Below, one piece after another: positions 1 through 10,592 of a stretch of 64,000 nucleotides of DNA. The first letter of the stretch is position 1. Every line of letters starts with the position of its first letter. The notes beneath the pieces are model-generated. The model was not told where the DNA came from, did no database searches, and saw nothing but the letters and a program-made list of their open reading frames with translations. This DNA comes from Staphylococcus hsinchuensis (GTDB lineage Bacteria; Bacillota; Bacilli; Staphylococcales; Staphylococcaceae): the NCBI RefSeq assembly GCF_038789205.1, contig NZ_CP128355.1, forward strand, positions 1,798,001 to 1,862,000. Reading direction: 5' to 3'. Both the position numbers and the translations under genes were made by a program.

Positions 1-419
<419 letters not shown>

Positions 420-490
420 TCAATTTTCATAATATATTACATTGAACATGTTGTATATTGCATTTATATACACATATATTCATTATCAAT

Positions 491-2266
491 TTAATTTTTA
501 TTGTTTTTATTGTAGTTAACTATCTTTTCTAAATAATACTTCTGCAGTTCAAAATCACCTAACCTATTTGCCTCCCGTAGCTTGTGGTTAAGCGTCTCAA
601 TCGTTTCTTCATTTCTATTCATCGTCATAGTGTTGATATAATCATCGATTTCATTTTCAAATGGTTCATTATTTATTACATAATTATCTAATGAAAACAT
701 TACTTCTTTAACTTCGTTTGAATCGATGTATGGTAACACGTCGCTTAAATTGAACATATCATGTTCAGAATAGAAATCACATAAAACATTAAATATACGC
801 TTAAAATACTGATTTGTAAAGTCTTCTAACTCAATTAATTTATGATTATTTAAAAATATATCTTTATCATTCATAAAGTGTTTCAAGAGTGCTCGTTCTG
901 CTTTCTCCTCTTTAGATAAGTTAGAAAATTGCGGGACAGTAGGTGTTTGATTGTATGAATTGTAATCTGTGTGATTATATCCTACTTCCTTATTTAGACT
1001 ATCAATGCTTACTTTAAACAATTCTGACACGTCTTGCAATATCTTTTTGCGAAGAATATTAGATTTCATGTACGAAATATCATTGATAATTTCTTTTAAA
1101 TATTTTTCATAAGCTAAATCATTATTTTCAATTTCATCTTTGTGTAAAGCAACTTTATATAGGATAAACGATTTTTTCTCATGTTCCACGAAGTAATTGA
1201 AGGCTTCTGCACCATGCTTTTCAATGTATTCATCCGGATCCATACCATTGGGTAATGAGATAACAAATACATTCAAACCTTGTTGCAATAATAATTGACC
1301 TGTCTTTAGCGTTGCTTCACTACCGGCACGGTCACCATCAAACATAAGTGTCACATTGGAAGTGAGTTTTTTTATGAAAGTCATATGTTCTTGAGAAAGG
1401 CTTGTTCCCATACTAGCGACAACTTGTTTAAGGCCTGCTTGATCAGCCTTAATAACATCCATAAATCCTTCTAATAAAATAATTTCGTCACTTTGTCTCA
1501 CAGATCTTCTCGCAAAGTCTAAATTATAAAGTAATCTTCGTTTTTGGAAAATCGGTGTTTCAGGACTATTTAAATATTTAGGTTCTTGATTCGTATATGT
1601 TCTACCTGAATATCCTACTGTACGACCTTGTGCATTATTTAAAGGAAACATAATCCGATCCCTAAAACGATCATAGTAACTGAAATTCTCTTCGTTACGG
1701 GATAACAAACCAGACTCATATGCGAGTTGTATGTCATAACCTTTCTGCTCTAAAAAGTCATGACAAAATTTAGCACTATTCGGTGCATAACCTATTTTAC
1801 GTTTATCAATTAATTCATCAGTAAAACCACGTTGTTTCAAATAGTTTAAAGCTTGTTCACCTTCTACTGTCTTTTTTAAAGCATAATGATAATATGCTTG
1901 CATAAGTTCATGCATTTCAATCATCTGTAAATCTTCTGAAGCAACTTGGTGAGAAGGATTGTTGTGACTGTCTCCTATGTCTACTTTAACATCGACACGT
2001 TCACCGAGTTCTTTCACCGCTTCAGTAAAGGAAATCCCTTTAATTTCTTGTATGAATTGAAAGACATTTCCACCTTTTTTACAACCAAAACAATGACATA
2101 TTTGCTTATCCTCTGATACTGAAAATGAAGGTGTTTTTTCATCGTGGAATGGACATAGTCCTATATAATTACGTCCTCTTTTTTCTAATTTGACATATTC
2201 ACTCACTAAATCTAATATGTCTGTTCGCGCTTTTATCGTATTAATTGTCTCTTGATCGATCTTCAA
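491..2266 (-). CDS. dnaG: DNA primase DnaG
   Basis: DnaG makes the RNA primers for DNA replication at the fork, working with the replicative helicase. The N-terminal zinc-binding domain is visible (CPFH then CHCFGC, ligands near residues 38, 41, 59 and 62). A TOPRIM catalytic domain follows, with LLEGFMDVI and the acidic MFDGDRAG motif, and then a C-terminal helicase-interaction domain. Length of about 591 residues fits staphylococcal primases. An upstream in-frame GTG at 2273-2275 lies inside the AGGTGAT ribosome site, so I chose the TTG at 2264-2266, giving [10 protein letters not shown], which resembles the family N terminus. It is followed by rpoD after about 130 bases. Confidence 0.93.
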   Translation of the reverse strand: MKIDQETINTIKARTDILDLVSEYVKLEKRGRNYIGLCPFHDEKTPSFSVSEDKQICHCFGCKKGGNVFQFIQEIKGISFTEAVKELGERVDVKVDIGDSHNNPSHQVASEDLQMIEMHELMQAYYHYALKKTVEGEQALNYLKQRGFTDELIDKRKIGYAPNSAKFCHDFLEQKGYDIQLAYESGLLSRNEENFSYYDRFRDRIMFPLNNAQGRTVGYSGRTYTNQEPKYLNSPETPIFQKRRLLYNLDFARRSVRQSDEIILLEGFMDVIKADQAGLKQVVASMGTSLSQEHMTFIKKLTSNVTLMFDGDRAGSEATLKTGQLLLQQGLNVFVISLPNGMDPDEYIEKHGAEAFNYFVEHEKKSFILYKVALHKDEIENNDLAYEKYLKEIINDISYMKSNILRKKILQDVSELFKVSIDSLNKEVGYNHTDYNSYNQTPTVPQFSNLSKEEKAERALLKHFMNDKDIFLNNHKLIELEDFTNQYFKRIFNVLCDFYSEHDMFNLSDVLPYIDSNEVKEVMFSLDNYVINNEPFENEIDDYINTMTMNRNEETIETLNHKLREANRLGDFELQKYYLEKIVNYNKNNKN

Positions 2267-2311
2267 ATTTATCACCTATCAAATGTTGGGTTACTATTAT
2301 ATACTATTGTA

Positions 2312-3133
2312 TTAATTTGTAAAACGATTTTGCTCAATGATGCTTATAATATCATTAGCAGTTTCTTCAATTGCTTTATCAGATACATCTATGACCGGAC
2401 AACCTACTTTGTCTACAAGTTCGTGGAAATAATTCAACTCTTCTTCTATTCGTTGTTCAGTTGCATATCTTGCATGATCACCTAAACCTAGTTGCTTTAA
2501 TCGTTCTTTGCGAATTCGATTCAGCTTTTCTTCACTTATCTTCAAAGCAATACATTTTGAAGGATCGATTTCGAATAAATCATCTGGTGGTGTTACTTCA
2601 GGCACGATCGGTATATTCATAACTTTATAGCTTTTATGTGCTAAATATTGGGAAAGTGGTGTTTTTGAAGTTCTAGAAATACCCAATAATACAATATCGG
2701 CCTTTGATAATCCCTTCGGATCTTTACCATCGTCATATTTAACTGCGAATTCAATAGCATCGATCTTTTTAAAATACGCCTCATCCAGTTGGTGTACGAG
2801 CCCTGGTTCAAAATAGGGTTCTTCATCGAACTTTTCTAATAAAATATTCATTAATGGTCCCATAATATCAACTGCTTGAATATTATTTTCACGTACCTTA
2901 GCTTCCATATATTTACGAATTTCAGGTTTTACTAATGTATACACAACAATAGCATCTGCATCGATTGCTACTTGAATAACTTCGTCTACATTTTCAAGTG
3001 CATCAATATATGGATATCTACTTACTTCTCTTTCACACTGTTTAGGATTGAATTGTGATAAACAAGCTCTTGCGACAAGTTCAGCAGTTTCTCCTACAGA
3101 ATCTGAGGCCACAATAATTCTAATATTTTCCAT
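2312..3133 (-). CDS. Pyruvate, phosphate dikinase regulatory protein (bifunctional kinase/pyrophosphorylase, DUF299)
   Basis: This 273-residue protein belongs to the PPDK regulatory family (YqfL/PpsR, formerly DUF299). The family phosphorylates and inactivates PPDK or PEP synthase with ADP and reactivates it by phosphorolysis, so it controls entry into gluconeogenesis. The nucleotide-binding segment [13 protein letters not shown] (about residues 150-162) and the opening [18 protein letters not shown] are family hallmarks. It lies 13 bases downstream of the CcpN-type repressor on the same strand, the same pairing as ccpN-yqfL in Bacillus, which supports a shared role in gluconeogenesis control. 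A good AGGTGG ribosome site precedes the ATG. Confidence 0.93.
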   Translation of the reverse strand: MENIRIIVASDSVGETAELVARACLSQFNPKQCEREVSRYPYIDALENVDEVIQVAIDADAIVVYTLVKPEIRKYMEAKVRENNIQAVDIMGPLMNILLEKFDEEPYFEPGLVHQLDEAYFKKIDAIEFAVKYDDGKDPKGLSKADIVLLGISRTSKTPLSQYLAHKSYKVMNIPIVPEVTPPDDLFEIDPSKCIALKISEEKLNRIRKERLKQLGLGDHARYATEQRIEEELNYFHELVDKVGCPVIDVSDKAIEETANDIISIIEQNRFTN

Positions 3134-3146
3134 TTATATAAACCAC

Positions 3147-3770
3147 CTATTCATTAGATAATGATACAAAGATTTTATTAATTGTCGTTTTAGAAATACG
3201 TCCTTTAACTTCTAATTTACCGTTATCTTTAGTTGTAACTATAGGTAAAGAATCTACTTCTTTATCAATCATTAACTTTGCTGCATGAACAACCTTTTCA
3301 TCTTCGAAAATATAATGTAAATTAGGCATGCGTGTCATTATTATATTCACTGGCATCGTATGTATATCCTCTCCAATCATAGACGCTCTTAATAAATCTT
3401 TTCGAGAACATACACCGAAAAAATCTCCATTTTTATTAATGACAAATAACGTACTGACATTTTCTAGGAAAATCGTACAAATCGCATCGTATATCGACAT
3501 TTCGTCTTTAACTACAACCGGTAAAGATGCATAATCTTTAACAATATATTGCTTTAACTCATCCGTTATTAATTTATTCTTTGGTTTACCAGAATAATAA
3601 TAACCTACTCTTGGACGAGCTTCTAAAATACCAGACATTGTTAAAATAGCTAAATCAGGTCTAAGTGTAGCGCGTGTTAAATCGAGTCGGTCTGCAATTC
3701 GTTCACCCGTTATCGGGCCATTACTTTTAACAATTTCAACAATTTGTTGTTGTCTTTTATTAAGTTCTAT
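3147..3770 (-). CDS. ccpN: CcpN/YqzB-type HTH-CBS transcriptional repressor, apparent ATA start
   Basis: The reading frame encodes an N-terminal winged helix-turn-helix (ELNKRQQQIVEIVKSNGPIT onward) and two CBS domains, the arrangement of CcpN, the repressor of gluconeogenic genes in Bacillus. The first in-frame ATG (3636-3638) would delete the whole DNA-binding domain. The frame is open back to a TGA, and the only plausible initiation point is an ATA codon at 3768-3770. It sits 6 bases after AAAGGGTGA and yields 207 residues, close to the 212 of B. subtilis CcpN. A promoter (3801-3829) lies just upstream, leaving a very short leader. CBS domains suggest nucleotide sensing. ppsR follows in the same operon. 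Confidence 0.85.
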   Translation of the reverse strand: MELNKRQQQIVEIVKSNGPITGERIADRLDLTRATLRPDLAILTMSGILEARPRVGYYYSGKPKNKLITDELKQYIVKDYASLPVVVKDEMSIYDAICTIFLENVSTLFVINKNGDFFGVCSRKDLLRASMIGEDIHTMPVNIIMTRMPNLHYIFEDEKVVHAAKLMIDKEVDSLPIVTTKDNGKLEVKGRISKTTINKIFVSLSNE

Positions 3771-3800
3771 AAGACTTCACCCTTTCACTCGTTCATATTA

Positions 3801-3829
3801 ATTATACATTGAAATTAAAATTGCCACAA
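3801..3829 (-). promoter_or_regulatory. Predicted SigA promoter of ccpN
   Basis: On the minus strand TTGTGG (3829-3824) is followed after 17 bases by a perfect TATAAT (3806-3801). Transcription would begin about 3795, only about 25 bases before the ATA start codon of ccpN, which supports that start. It is divergent from the glyQS promoter about 40 bases away. Confidence 0.6.
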
Positions 3830-3843
3830 ATACATGTATTTAC

Positions 3844-3872
3844 TTGCGAATAAATAAGCAATACATTAAAAT
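3844..3872 (+). promoter_or_regulatory. Predicted SigA promoter of the glyQS T-box leader
   Basis: TTGCGA (3844-3849), a 17-base spacer, then TAAAAT (3867-3872). This places the transcript start near 3879, immediately before the first conserved T-box segment. Confidence 0.6.
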
Positions 3873-3878
3873 TAGTAT

Positions 3879-4097
3879 ATAAAGCGAGTTAAGGTTGGTG
3901 GGAGCTTAACATAAATATTTGGCTACAATTTAATGACTTTGAAAGCGAGTGTACACACTAATTTGGGTGGAACCGCGGGTTATGAAATAATAATTCATTT
4001 ATACATTTAATTAATGAAATTTTAAAATTAACTCGTCCCAAGACCTTGAGTGAGCTCTTTTATGGCTTATTCTTGGTCTTGGGGCGTTTTTATGTAA
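3879..4097 (+). promoter_or_regulatory. T-box riboswitch (glycine) of glyQS
   Basis: The leader contains the T-box core TGGAACCGCGG at 3968-3978, which pairs with the uncharged tRNA acceptor end. A GGC triplet at 3921-3923 is positioned as the glycine specifier. The downstream element is a terminator: CCCAAGACC (about 4036-4044) pairs with GGTCTTGGG (about 4083-4091), with an extended imperfect inner stem and a T-rich tail. By family knowledge, uncharged tRNA-Gly stabilises the antiterminator and lets transcription reach glyQS. The specifier identity agrees with the downstream gene. Confidence 0.95.
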
Positions 4098-4115
4098 AAA
4101 AAGGAGTGTTTTTTA

Positions 4116-5507
4116 ATGGCAAAAGATATGGAAACGATTGTTCAATTAGCAAAACATAGAGGTTTTGTATTTCCAGGAAGTGACATTTATGGTGGTTTAT
4201 CAAACACATGGGATTACGGTCCACTAGGTGTTGAATTAAAGAACAACGTTAAAAAAGCTTGGTGGCAAAAGTTCATCACGCAATCCCCATATAACGTTGG
4301 TATCGATGCTGCAATATTAATGAACCCAAAAACTTGGGAAGCATCTGGCCATTTAGGTAACTTTAATGATCCAATGATCGATAATAAAGACAGTAAGATT
4401 CGTTACCGTGCTGACAAATTAATTGAAAACTACATGGCTGAAGAAAAAGGCGATGAAGATTTCGTAGCTGACGGTCTAAGCTTTGATGAAATGAAACGCA
4501 TTATTGACGAAGAAGGTATTGTTTGTGAAGTAAGTGGCACAGCAAATTGGACAGACATTCGTCAATTCAACCTTATGTTCAAAACGTTCCAAGGTGTTAC
4601 CGAAGATACTACTAACGAACTTTTCTTACGCCCTGAAACAGCTCAAGGTATTTTCGTGAACTATAAAAATGTTCAACGTACAATGCGTAAAAAGTTACCA
4701 TTCGGAATTGGTCAAATTGGTAAATCATTCCGTAATGAAATTACACCTGGTAACTTCATCTTTAGAACACGTGAATTCGAACAAATGGAATTAGAATTCT
4801 TCTGTAAACCAGGCGAAGAAATTGAATGGCAAAATTACTGGAAAACATTCGCAAGTCAATGGCTTAAAGACTTAAACTTAAGCGAAGACAACACACGTTT
4901 ACGTGATCATGATGCAGATGAATTATCTCACTATTCAAATGCCACAACTGATATTGAATACCGCTTCCCATTCGGCTGGGGTGAACTATGGGGTATCGCA
5001 AGTCGTACAGACTTTGACTTGAAGAAACATAGTGAACATTCTGGTGAAGACTTCAGATATCATGATCAAGAAACAGGTGAAAAATATTTACCATATTGTA
5101 TCGAACCGTCATTAGGTGCAGATCGTGTGACACTTGCATTCTTATGTGATGCATATGAAGAAGAAGGCGTTGAAGGTAGTAAAGATGCTAGAACTGTATT
5201 ACGTTTCCACCCTGCCTTAGCACCATATAAAGCAGCAGTATTACCATTAAGTAAAAAATTATCAAGCGAAGCAATCAAAGTCTTTGAACAACTAAGTACT
5301 AAATTCTCAATCGACTTTGATGAATCACAATCAATTGGTAAACGTTACCGTCGTCATGACGAAATCGGTACACCATACTGTATCACATTCGACTTCGACT
5401 CATTAGAAGATCAACAAGTTACAGTACGTGATCGCGATTCAATGGAACAAGTGCGTATGCCAATTTCTGAGCTTGAATCATTCCTAGCTGAAAGAGTTAC
5501 TTTTTAA
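4116..5507 (+). CDS. glyQS: Glycyl-tRNA synthetase, single-chain class II type
   Basis: This 463-residue enzyme charges tRNA-Gly with glycine. It is the eukaryote-like alpha2 form (start [20 protein letters not shown]), not the two-subunit GlyQ/GlyS enzyme. Class II motif 2 is seen as [20 protein letters not shown] (about residues 208-227) and motif 3 near [10 protein letters not shown]. The C-terminal anticodon-binding domain begins near [15 protein letters not shown] strong AAGGAG ribosome site precedes the ATG. It stands alone as a plus-strand transcription unit behind its own T-box and ends in a shared terminator. Confidence 0.98.
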   Translation: MAKDMETIVQLAKHRGFVFPGSDIYGGLSNTWDYGPLGVELKNNVKKAWWQKFITQSPYNVGIDAAILMNPKTWEASGHLGNFNDPMIDNKDSKIRYRADKLIENYMAEEKGDEDFVADGLSFDEMKRIIDEEGIVCEVSGTANWTDIRQFNLMFKTFQGVTEDTTNELFLRPETAQGIFVNYKNVQRTMRKKLPFGIGQIGKSFRNEITPGNFIFRTREFEQMELEFFCKPGEEIEWQNYWKTFASQWLKDLNLSEDNTRLRDHDADELSHYSNATTDIEYRFPFGWGELWGIASRTDFDLKKHSEHSGEDFRYHDQETGEKYLPYCIEPSLGADRVTLAFLCDAYEEEGVEGSKDARTVLRFHPALAPYKAAVLPLSKKLSSEAIKVFEQLSTKFSIDFDESQSIGKRYRRHDEIGTPYCITFDFDSLEDQQVTVRDRDSMEQVRMPISELESFLAERVTF

Positions 5508-5533
5508 TTCATAATCACACTTATATAAACAAC

Positions 5534-5570
5534 AAACCCGGAGAGTGAGATTTCATCACTTTCCGGGTTT
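5534..5570. terminator. Bidirectional intrinsic terminator between glyQS and recO
   Basis: Inverted repeat: AAACCCGGAGAGTGA (5534-5548) pairs with TCACTTTCCGGGTTT (5556-5570), 15 bp with one G-T wobble, loop of 7, flanked by T/A runs usable in both directions. It overlaps the last base of the recO stop codon. Confidence 0.85.
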
Positions 5571-6325
5571 TATATATCTTCTAATCGATTAAGTTGATTG
5601 ATTAATTTTTGACTTTTGAAGTACGTCCCTGCGTACTCTTTATATAGTAATATAATTAATTCTGACATTTCGTCTACGACATCACCATGTATATTCAAAC
5701 TATTCATTTGATTAATTGGTAATTTAAGTAATATATCTAATAAGTACAATGTTTTATTAGATATTTTGAAAGCATATGGATCTTGATGTATAACCTTTTG
5801 TGAAATAGCTCCATCGAATTTAAAGCTATAACCTACAAGCTGAGATTGGTCTGTATTACCTGTGACTACGCAATGATCAAAAATTGCACTGAATCCAAAA
5901 CGAGACATACATTTCAGTAATACAACGACTGACATCAACTGAGCTGAAACACCTGATTTAATCTTTTCAAGAATAAAATGCAATAAATCATAACTAAATT
6001 GAGAAATCTCGTCGTATTCGATTGAACGATCTATAGCTTCAGTGCATAAACTCGCATAACTACTTTCATAAATGTCTAATCGCAAATGATAATTTTGCTC
6101 GATTACATCAACTGAACTTAAAGATCCCATGCCCTTCCATTTTGAATAAATAAATAAACCATAAACAAAGAGTTGCGTATTTGCCTGCAACCCTTGTTTG
6201 TTCTTTTTTGCCCTGCGTACCATTAGAGGTACTTTGGCACCATATTCATTTAATATCGTTATGATTTTATCGGATTCGCCATAATCAACCGTTTTAATAA
6301 TAATTCCTTTTTGTTTGATTAACAT
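5570..6325 (-). CDS. recO: DNA repair protein RecO
   Basis: RecO works with RecF and RecR to load RecA onto SSB-coated single-stranded DNA. The 251-residue protein begins [20 protein letters not shown], the N-terminal OB fold of RecO, and ends in the helical C-terminal domain. No four-cysteine zinc finger is evident; the cysteines are scattered. It follows era by 21 bases at the end of the phoH-ybeY-dgkA-cdd-era-recO operon, the standard Firmicute order. Length and start agree with staphylococcal RecO. Confidence 0.95.
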   Translation of the reverse strand: MLIKQKGIIIKTVDYGESDKIITILNEYGAKVPLMVRRAKKNKQGLQANTQLFVYGLFIYSKWKGMGSLSSVDVIEQNYHLRLDIYESSYASLCTEAIDRSIEYDEISQFSYDLLHFILEKIKSGVSAQLMSVVVLLKCMSRFGFSAIFDHCVVTGNTDQSQLVGYSFKFDGAISQKVIHQDPYAFKISNKTLYLLDILLKLPINQMNSLNIHGDVVDEMSELIILLYKEYAGTYFKSQKLINQLNRLEDI

Positions 6326-6346
6326 GATAGCTCACCGACTTCCAAC

Positions 6347-7246
6347 TTAATCTTGATCTTCTAAATATCCCATTTGACGTATGAAATTAACTTTATTACG
6401 CCAATCTTTCTGTACTTTAACCCAAAGCTCTAAATAAACTTTTGAACCGAGTAATCTTTCGATGTCAATTCTTGCTCGTTTTCCAACTTCTTTTAACTTT
6501 TTACCACCTTTTCCGATTATAATACCCTTTTGTGAATCTCTTTCGACAAAAATCGTGGCTTCAATTCTAACTCTATCCTCTGACTCTTTTATCATTCGGT
6601 CTACATTCACCCCGATAGCATGAGGAATCTCTTCACTTGTTAAATGTAAAATCTTTTCACGTATTAATTCACTTACGACAAATTGTTCAGGATGGTCAGA
6701 AATTTGGTCATCAGGGTAATATTTTGGTCCTTCTGGTAAGTATGATTTAAGCACTTCAATAAAGTGATCAACATTTAACCCTTCTAGTGCTGAAATTGGA
6801 ATCACATCTGTGAATTCCATATATTCTTTATATTGTTCAATTCTAGGCATTAACGCATCTGGATGCACTAAATCAATTTTATTTAATACTAAAAAGACTG
6901 GTGTTTTAACATCTTTTAGCATTTCCATGATAAATTCATCACCACGACCAATTTCTTCAGTGACGTTAACCATAAACATAATCGCATCAGTGTCCGATAA
7001 TGTATTCTTGGCAACTTTCATCATATAATCTCCAAGTTTATGTTTAGGTTTATGGATACCTGGTGTATCTAAAAAGATGATTTGAGCATCATCTTGTGTC
7101 ATAACACCTTGAATTTTATTTCTAGTAGTTTGCGCTTTATCCGACATAATTGCAATTTTAAGTCCTAAAACGTGGTTCATAAAAGTAGACTTACCTACAT
7201 TGGGTCTACCTATTATTGATATAAATCCTGATTTATGTTCTGTCAT
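6347..7246 (-). CDS. era: Ribosome-assembly GTPase Era
   Basis: Era binds the 3' end of 16S rRNA and helps mature the 30S subunit. The 299-residue protein has a G1 loop GRPNVGKS (residues 13-20), a G3 DTPG, a G4 NKID and a C-terminal KH RNA-binding domain containing [15 protein letters not shown]. Its ATG overlaps the cdd stop codon as ATGA, so the two are translationally coupled. Clustering with ybeY, another 16S rRNA maturation factor, is typical. Confidence 0.98.
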   Translation of the reverse strand: MTEHKSGFISIIGRPNVGKSTFMNHVLGLKIAIMSDKAQTTRNKIQGVMTQDDAQIIFLDTPGIHKPKHKLGDYMMKVAKNTLSDTDAIMFMVNVTEEIGRGDEFIMEMLKDVKTPVFLVLNKIDLVHPDALMPRIEQYKEYMEFTDVIPISALEGLNVDHFIEVLKSYLPEGPKYYPDDQISDHPEQFVVSELIREKILHLTSEEIPHAIGVNVDRMIKESEDRVRIEATIFVERDSQKGIIIGKGGKKLKEVGKRARIDIERLLGSKVYLELWVKVQKDWRNKVNFIRQMGYLEDQD

Positions 7247-7650
7247 TTTGTTAAATCCTTTCCAGAAAATCCTAACGGTAATAACTCACCCACCGTTGAT
7301 TCGATTATTTCACCTTTGTGATTTGTCATATATACTGGCATATCATCATCGCATAATTCCTTTAAGAACTGGCGACATGCGCCACACGGTGACGATGGTT
7401 GTTCTGCATCTACAGTAATCGTAATTGATTCAAATTCACCAGGTTGAACGCCATCTGATATTGCTGCTACTAAACTTGAACGCTCAGCACAAATAGCCAT
7501 AGGATAAGCTGCATTTTCTACATTGGCACCTGAATATGTTTGGCCATGTTTAGTAACTAAATAAGCGCCTACTTTAAATTGACTATAAGGTGCATACGCT
7601 CGAGATTGTGCCTCTCTTACTGCTTCAAAATAATGTTGTTGATATGCCAA
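7243..7650 (-). CDS. cdd: Cytidine deaminase
   Basis: Cdd deaminates cytidine and deoxycytidine to uridine forms in pyrimidine salvage. Zinc and catalytic residues are visible: C54-A-E56 and PCGAC with C89 and C92. The open frame extends further upstream to an ATG at 7690-7692, but that lacks a ribosome site. A TTG at 7648-7650 follows AGGAGTGA with good spacing and gives [15 protein letters not shown], 135 residues, the normal length of tetrameric Cdd. Its stop overlaps the era start. Confidence 0.95.
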   Translation of the reverse strand: MAYQQHYFEAVREAQSRAYAPYSQFKVGAYLVTKHGQTYSGANVENAAYPMAICAERSSLVAAISDGVQPGEFESITITVDAEQPSSPCGACRQFLKELCDDDMPVYMTNHKGEIIESTVGELLPLGFSGKDLTK

Positions 7651-7751
7651 ATAAATCACTCCTAAATAAATAGTAGAGATTCTAAGTTTCAAAGAAAAGA
7701 GATGTTCCTTTGTATTACTTTCTCTACTTACCTTGTTTTAATTGTAGTAAC

Positions 7752-8090
7752 TTACTTAAAAATGTGAGGTATAAAGATGAGTAATCCAACAATAAATGCC
7801 ACAATAGCAGCAATTAACACGCTAAACGCGGCAACATCTTTAGCATGTTTAGCTAAAGGATGATAATCTTCAGTTACTAAATCCACCACATACTCCACAG
7901 CAGTATTGATTACTTCAAATGCGATAACAAGACCTATTGAAACGATGATTAAGAGCCATTCTATGCGTGAAATGTTAAAGAAAAAACCAAAACAAACGAC
8001 AACGAATGCTGTTATTAAATGCATCAAAAATTTATAATCTTTCTTCAACAAGACCCACATACCTTGAAATGCATAAGAAAATCTTTTCAT
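7752..8090 (-). CDS. dgkA: Undecaprenol/diacylglycerol kinase DgkA
   Basis: A 112-residue integral membrane kinase with three predicted membrane segments. The family signature EVINTAVEYVVDL (about residues 59-71) carries the catalytic glutamate region, and HAKDVAAFSVLIAA follows. In Gram-positive bacteria this family mostly phosphorylates undecaprenol for cell-wall lipid carrier recycling. It starts 9 bases after ybeY ends, and about 100 bases separate it from cdd. Confidence 0.93.
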   Translation of the reverse strand: MKRFSYAFQGMWVLLKKDYKFLMHLITAFVVVCFGFFFNISRIEWLLIIVSIGLVIAFEVINTAVEYVVDLVTEDYHPLAKHAKDVAAFSVLIAAIVAFIVGLLIFIPHIFK

Positions 8091-8099
8091 AATAATGCC

Positions 8100-8561
8100 C
8101 TAATCTCTTGTTAAGCCATAGGCATTTAATATCTCATCTTGTCGACCAAACATTTGCTTTTCATCAGTTTCATTCATATGATCATATCCAAGTAAATGTA
8201 AGAAACCATGTAATACTAGAAAACCTAGTTCTCTTTCAAAGGTATGGCCATAAGTTTCGGCTTGTTCAGCTGCAACATCTGTACAGATAATAATATCGCC
8301 TAATACACGAGGCATGTCAATATCATGTATAACTGGTTCATCTTCTTCTAATGCAAACGAAATAACATCTGTTACTTTATCTTTATCGCGATACATTTTA
8401 TTAATATTTTGAATTTCTTCTTTATCTACAAATGTAATGGATAATTCTGCATCACTCTCTATACCTTCTTGGTCTTTTGCAAAATTCAATAATTTCTCGA
8501 TTTGTTCAATCCATTCCGTTTCAACTATATTTGTATGATCACTAAAATCTATTGTAAACAT
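8100..8561 (-). CDS. ybeY: Endoribonuclease YbeY (16S rRNA maturation)
   Basis: YbeY is a single-strand endoribonuclease for 16S rRNA 3' maturation and ribosome quality control. The zinc-binding motif [11 protein letters not shown] (H-x3-H-x5-H, near residue 120) is intact. Length of 153 residues fits the family. It abuts phoH with no gap and precedes dgkA, the usual phoH-ybeY-dgkA order. Confidence 0.97.
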   Translation of the reverse strand: MFTIDFSDHTNIVETEWIEQIEKLLNFAKDQEGIESDAELSITFVDKEEIQNINKMYRDKDKVTDVISFALEEDEPVIHDIDMPRVLGDIIICTDVAAEQAETYGHTFERELGFLVLHGFLHLLGYDHMNETDEKQMFGRQDEILNAYGLTRD

Positions 8562-9509
8562 TTAGTTCTCTCCTTCATACCGATCTATAATTTTACTTAC
8601 TAATGGATGACGTACGACATCGCTTTGGTCTAAATGGTGAATACTTAATCCTTTAACATCTTTAAGTTTTTTAATCGCTTCTTTTAATCCGCTCTTAACA
8701 CCTTTTGGTAAATCTATTTGTGTGTGGTCACCTGTTACTATCATTTTAGAACCAAATCCTAAACGTGTTAAAAACATTTTCATTTGAGCATGTGTTGTAT
8801 TTTGTGCTTCGTCTAAGATTACAAACGCATCATCTAACGTACGACCACGCATATATGCAAGTGGTGCAATTTCGATGATTCCTCTATCAATAAAACGTTC
8901 AGTTTGTTCTCTACCTAAAACTGTGTTTAAACCATCGTATAAAGGACGTAAATATGGATCGACTTTTTCTTTTAAATCTCCTGGTAAGAAACCTAATGAT
9001 TCCCCTGCTTCTACTGCAGGTCTAGTTAACACGATTCGCTTTACATTCCCTTTTCGGAGTTGTTTAGCGGCATAAACCACAGCTAAAAATGTCTTCCCTG
9101 TACCAGCAGGACCTACACCAAATACTAAATCATTATGATGCATCGCATTCACGTATAGGCGTTGTCCCATTGTTTTAGCACGTATAACCTTACCAAAGGC
9201 ATCTTTAGTAATCTCATCATCATATAAATCTAATAAATATTGGATCTTACCATTTTGAGCCATTTTAATTGCGGCTTCAACATCTTTAAGCGTAATGGTA
9301 ACGTCTTGTTGTATAACTTTTAATAGATTAATGAGTACTGATTCTGCTTTTTCAACATGCTCGATACGTTCTCCCTTAACTGAAACTTCTTGTCCTCGAG
9401 CATGAACAATGACATCAAATCCTTCCTCAATGGCTTTGATATGTTCATCATTATTTCCAATGAGAGCTTGAGCTTCATTGATGTCATCAATTTGAATAAT
9501 TCCTGGCAT
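8562..9509 (-). CDS. phoH: PhoH-like ATPase
   Basis: A 315-residue P-loop ATPase of the PhoH/PhoL family with Walker A GPAGTGKT (about residues 133-140) and Walker B FVILDEAQN. An N-terminal KH-like region precedes the ATPase core, in keeping with a suspected RNA-related role. It heads the phoH-ybeY-dgkA-cdd-era-recO operon. A strong AAAAGGAGCACC ribosome site and a predicted promoter lie upstream. The exact substrate is not known for the family. Confidence 0.95.
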   Translation of the reverse strand: MPGIIQIDDINEAQALIGNNDEHIKAIEEGFDVIVHARGQEVSVKGERIEHVEKAESVLINLLKVIQQDVTITLKDVEAAIKMAQNGKIQYLLDLYDDEITKDAFGKVIRAKTMGQRLYVNAMHHNDLVFGVGPAGTGKTFLAVVYAAKQLRKGNVKRIVLTRPAVEAGESLGFLPGDLKEKVDPYLRPLYDGLNTVLGREQTERFIDRGIIEIAPLAYMRGRTLDDAFVILDEAQNTTHAQMKMFLTRLGFGSKMIVTGDHTQIDLPKGVKSGLKEAIKKLKDVKGLSIHHLDQSDVVRHPLVSKIIDRYEGEN

Positions 9510-9546
9510 ATAGGTGCTCCTTTTCCTGAAAAATTAGTTTAATATC

Positions 9547-9575
9547 ATTTTATCTTATTAAATTTTCTGTTACAA
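9547..9575 (-). promoter_or_regulatory. Predicted SigA promoter of the phoH-recO operon
   Basis: Minus strand TTGTAA (9575-9570), 17-base spacer, TAAAAT (9552-9547), about 40 bases upstream of the phoH start. Confidence 0.55.
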
Positions 9576-9811
9576 AAATAAATACTAAAATATAAGCATA
9601 GAAGCGCTCGAAATTTAAAATTTTAAATTTGAAAACACATAGTGAATATAACTTTAAAATTTATGAATGCATGTAAGACGAACACAAAGAATGCTATCAA
9701 TGGTCATTGTCAATTAAATCTTACACTGTCATTATATCATGGATTTCAAAAATATTATTTGTAAGCGACCCAAATTCAATGGGTAAATTTCATTTTTTAA
9801 AAATCACGTTA
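9576..9811. other. AT-rich intergenic stretch with no gene seen
   Basis: Between the phoH promoter and the floA-operon terminator I see no open frame with a ribosome site. The only structure is a perfect 20-bp AT palindrome at 9611-9630 (AAATTTAAAA and its complement), of unknown meaning. Confidence 0.5.
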
Positions 9812-9846
9812 ACAAAAAAGACTGGACCTTTAATAAGTCCAGTCTT
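9812..9846 (-). terminator. Intrinsic terminator of the nfeD-floA operon
   Basis: AAGACTGGAC (9819-9828) pairs with GTCCAGTCTT (9837-9846), a 10-bp perfect stem. On the minus strand it is followed by a T run. Confidence 0.85.
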
Positions 9847-9919
9847 ATAACATATTCAGCGACAAACTGTAAAAAATATTTATTAGTATGTTTCGTACTA
9901 TTTGTTTTCGTTCAAGTGT

Positions 9920-10576
9920 TTATAAACGTTTAGGTTGTTCTAAAACCTCTGACCAAATGATACCATTTACTATTTCATCTTGGTCAAAACGTAATTTCTC
10001 TTTAGGCTGTGCTTCATGGTTTTGATTAGATTGTAATAACTGTCTTAAGCGATACCTTTTAGTTCTCTCACTTAAGTTTTCATCTTTTATAATTTCTTGT
10101 GCTTTTCGTTCAGTTCGTTCAATTCGCTTAGCATGTTCCCGATCTATTTCAGATCGAACTTGTTCGAGTTCAGACATCAAGTCATCTTCAAGTTGTTTTG
10201 TAGTTTGAACAGGTTTAGCGTCTTGTACTTTTTTAACCTTTTCTGGTTTTACCTCTCTGTTCTCAGTACGTGTTGCTGTTTGTAGCTGAGGTTGAGTTGG
10301 TTGCGCTTCTTTTTGTTTTGGTGTTTCTTTTTTCTCTGTCGTTTTTTTCTCAGGTTCTGTATATTCTCCAAAAGGATCATCAAACTCTTGCTCAAGCTTT
10401 TTAAATGTACGTTCTATTTCTTCTAAAAACCCTTTAGATTTTGGCTGCTCACCATTCGGTTTTGACGATTGTGTTTGTTTAGGGGTTTTATTCCTTTTCT
10501 TGTGGTTATCATCACGAATTGCACTTATTATAGAAATTACAACAGATATTACAAAAATTATAATACCAATGTTCAT
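9920..10576 (-). CDS. Membrane-anchored hypothetical protein of the flotillin operon
   Basis: A 218-residue protein of unknown function. It has one N-terminal hydrophobic segment (MNIGIIIFVISVVISIISAI). A long, highly charged and Gln/Pro-rich low-complexity region follows (about residues 25-130), then a coiled-coil-like stretch rich in Glu/Arg (about 130-185). The end is a short ordered tail (IVNGIIWSEVLEQPKRL). The layout suggests a cytoplasmic domain tethered to the membrane. It lies 16 bases downstream of floA on the same strand and ahead of a shared terminator, so a role in flotillin membrane domains is a reasonable guess only. I recall a protein in this position in other staphylococci, without an assigned function. 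Confidence 0.8.
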   Translation of the reverse strand: MNIGIIIFVISVVISIISAIRDDNHKKRNKTPKQTQSSKPNGEQPKSKGFLEEIERTFKKLEQEFDDPFGEYTEPEKKTTEKKETPKQKEAQPTQPQLQTATRTENREVKPEKVKKVQDAKPVQTTKQLEDDLMSELEQVRSEIDREHAKRIERTERKAQEIIKDENLSERTKRYRLRQLLQSNQNHEAQPKEKLRFDQDEIVNGIIWSEVLEQPKRL

Positions 10577-10592
10577 ATATAATCACCCCTAA

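Noticed and set aside
9611..9630. 20-bp AT palindrome as an operator
   Set aside because: All-AT palindromes arise easily in such sequence and it lies far from promoter elements.
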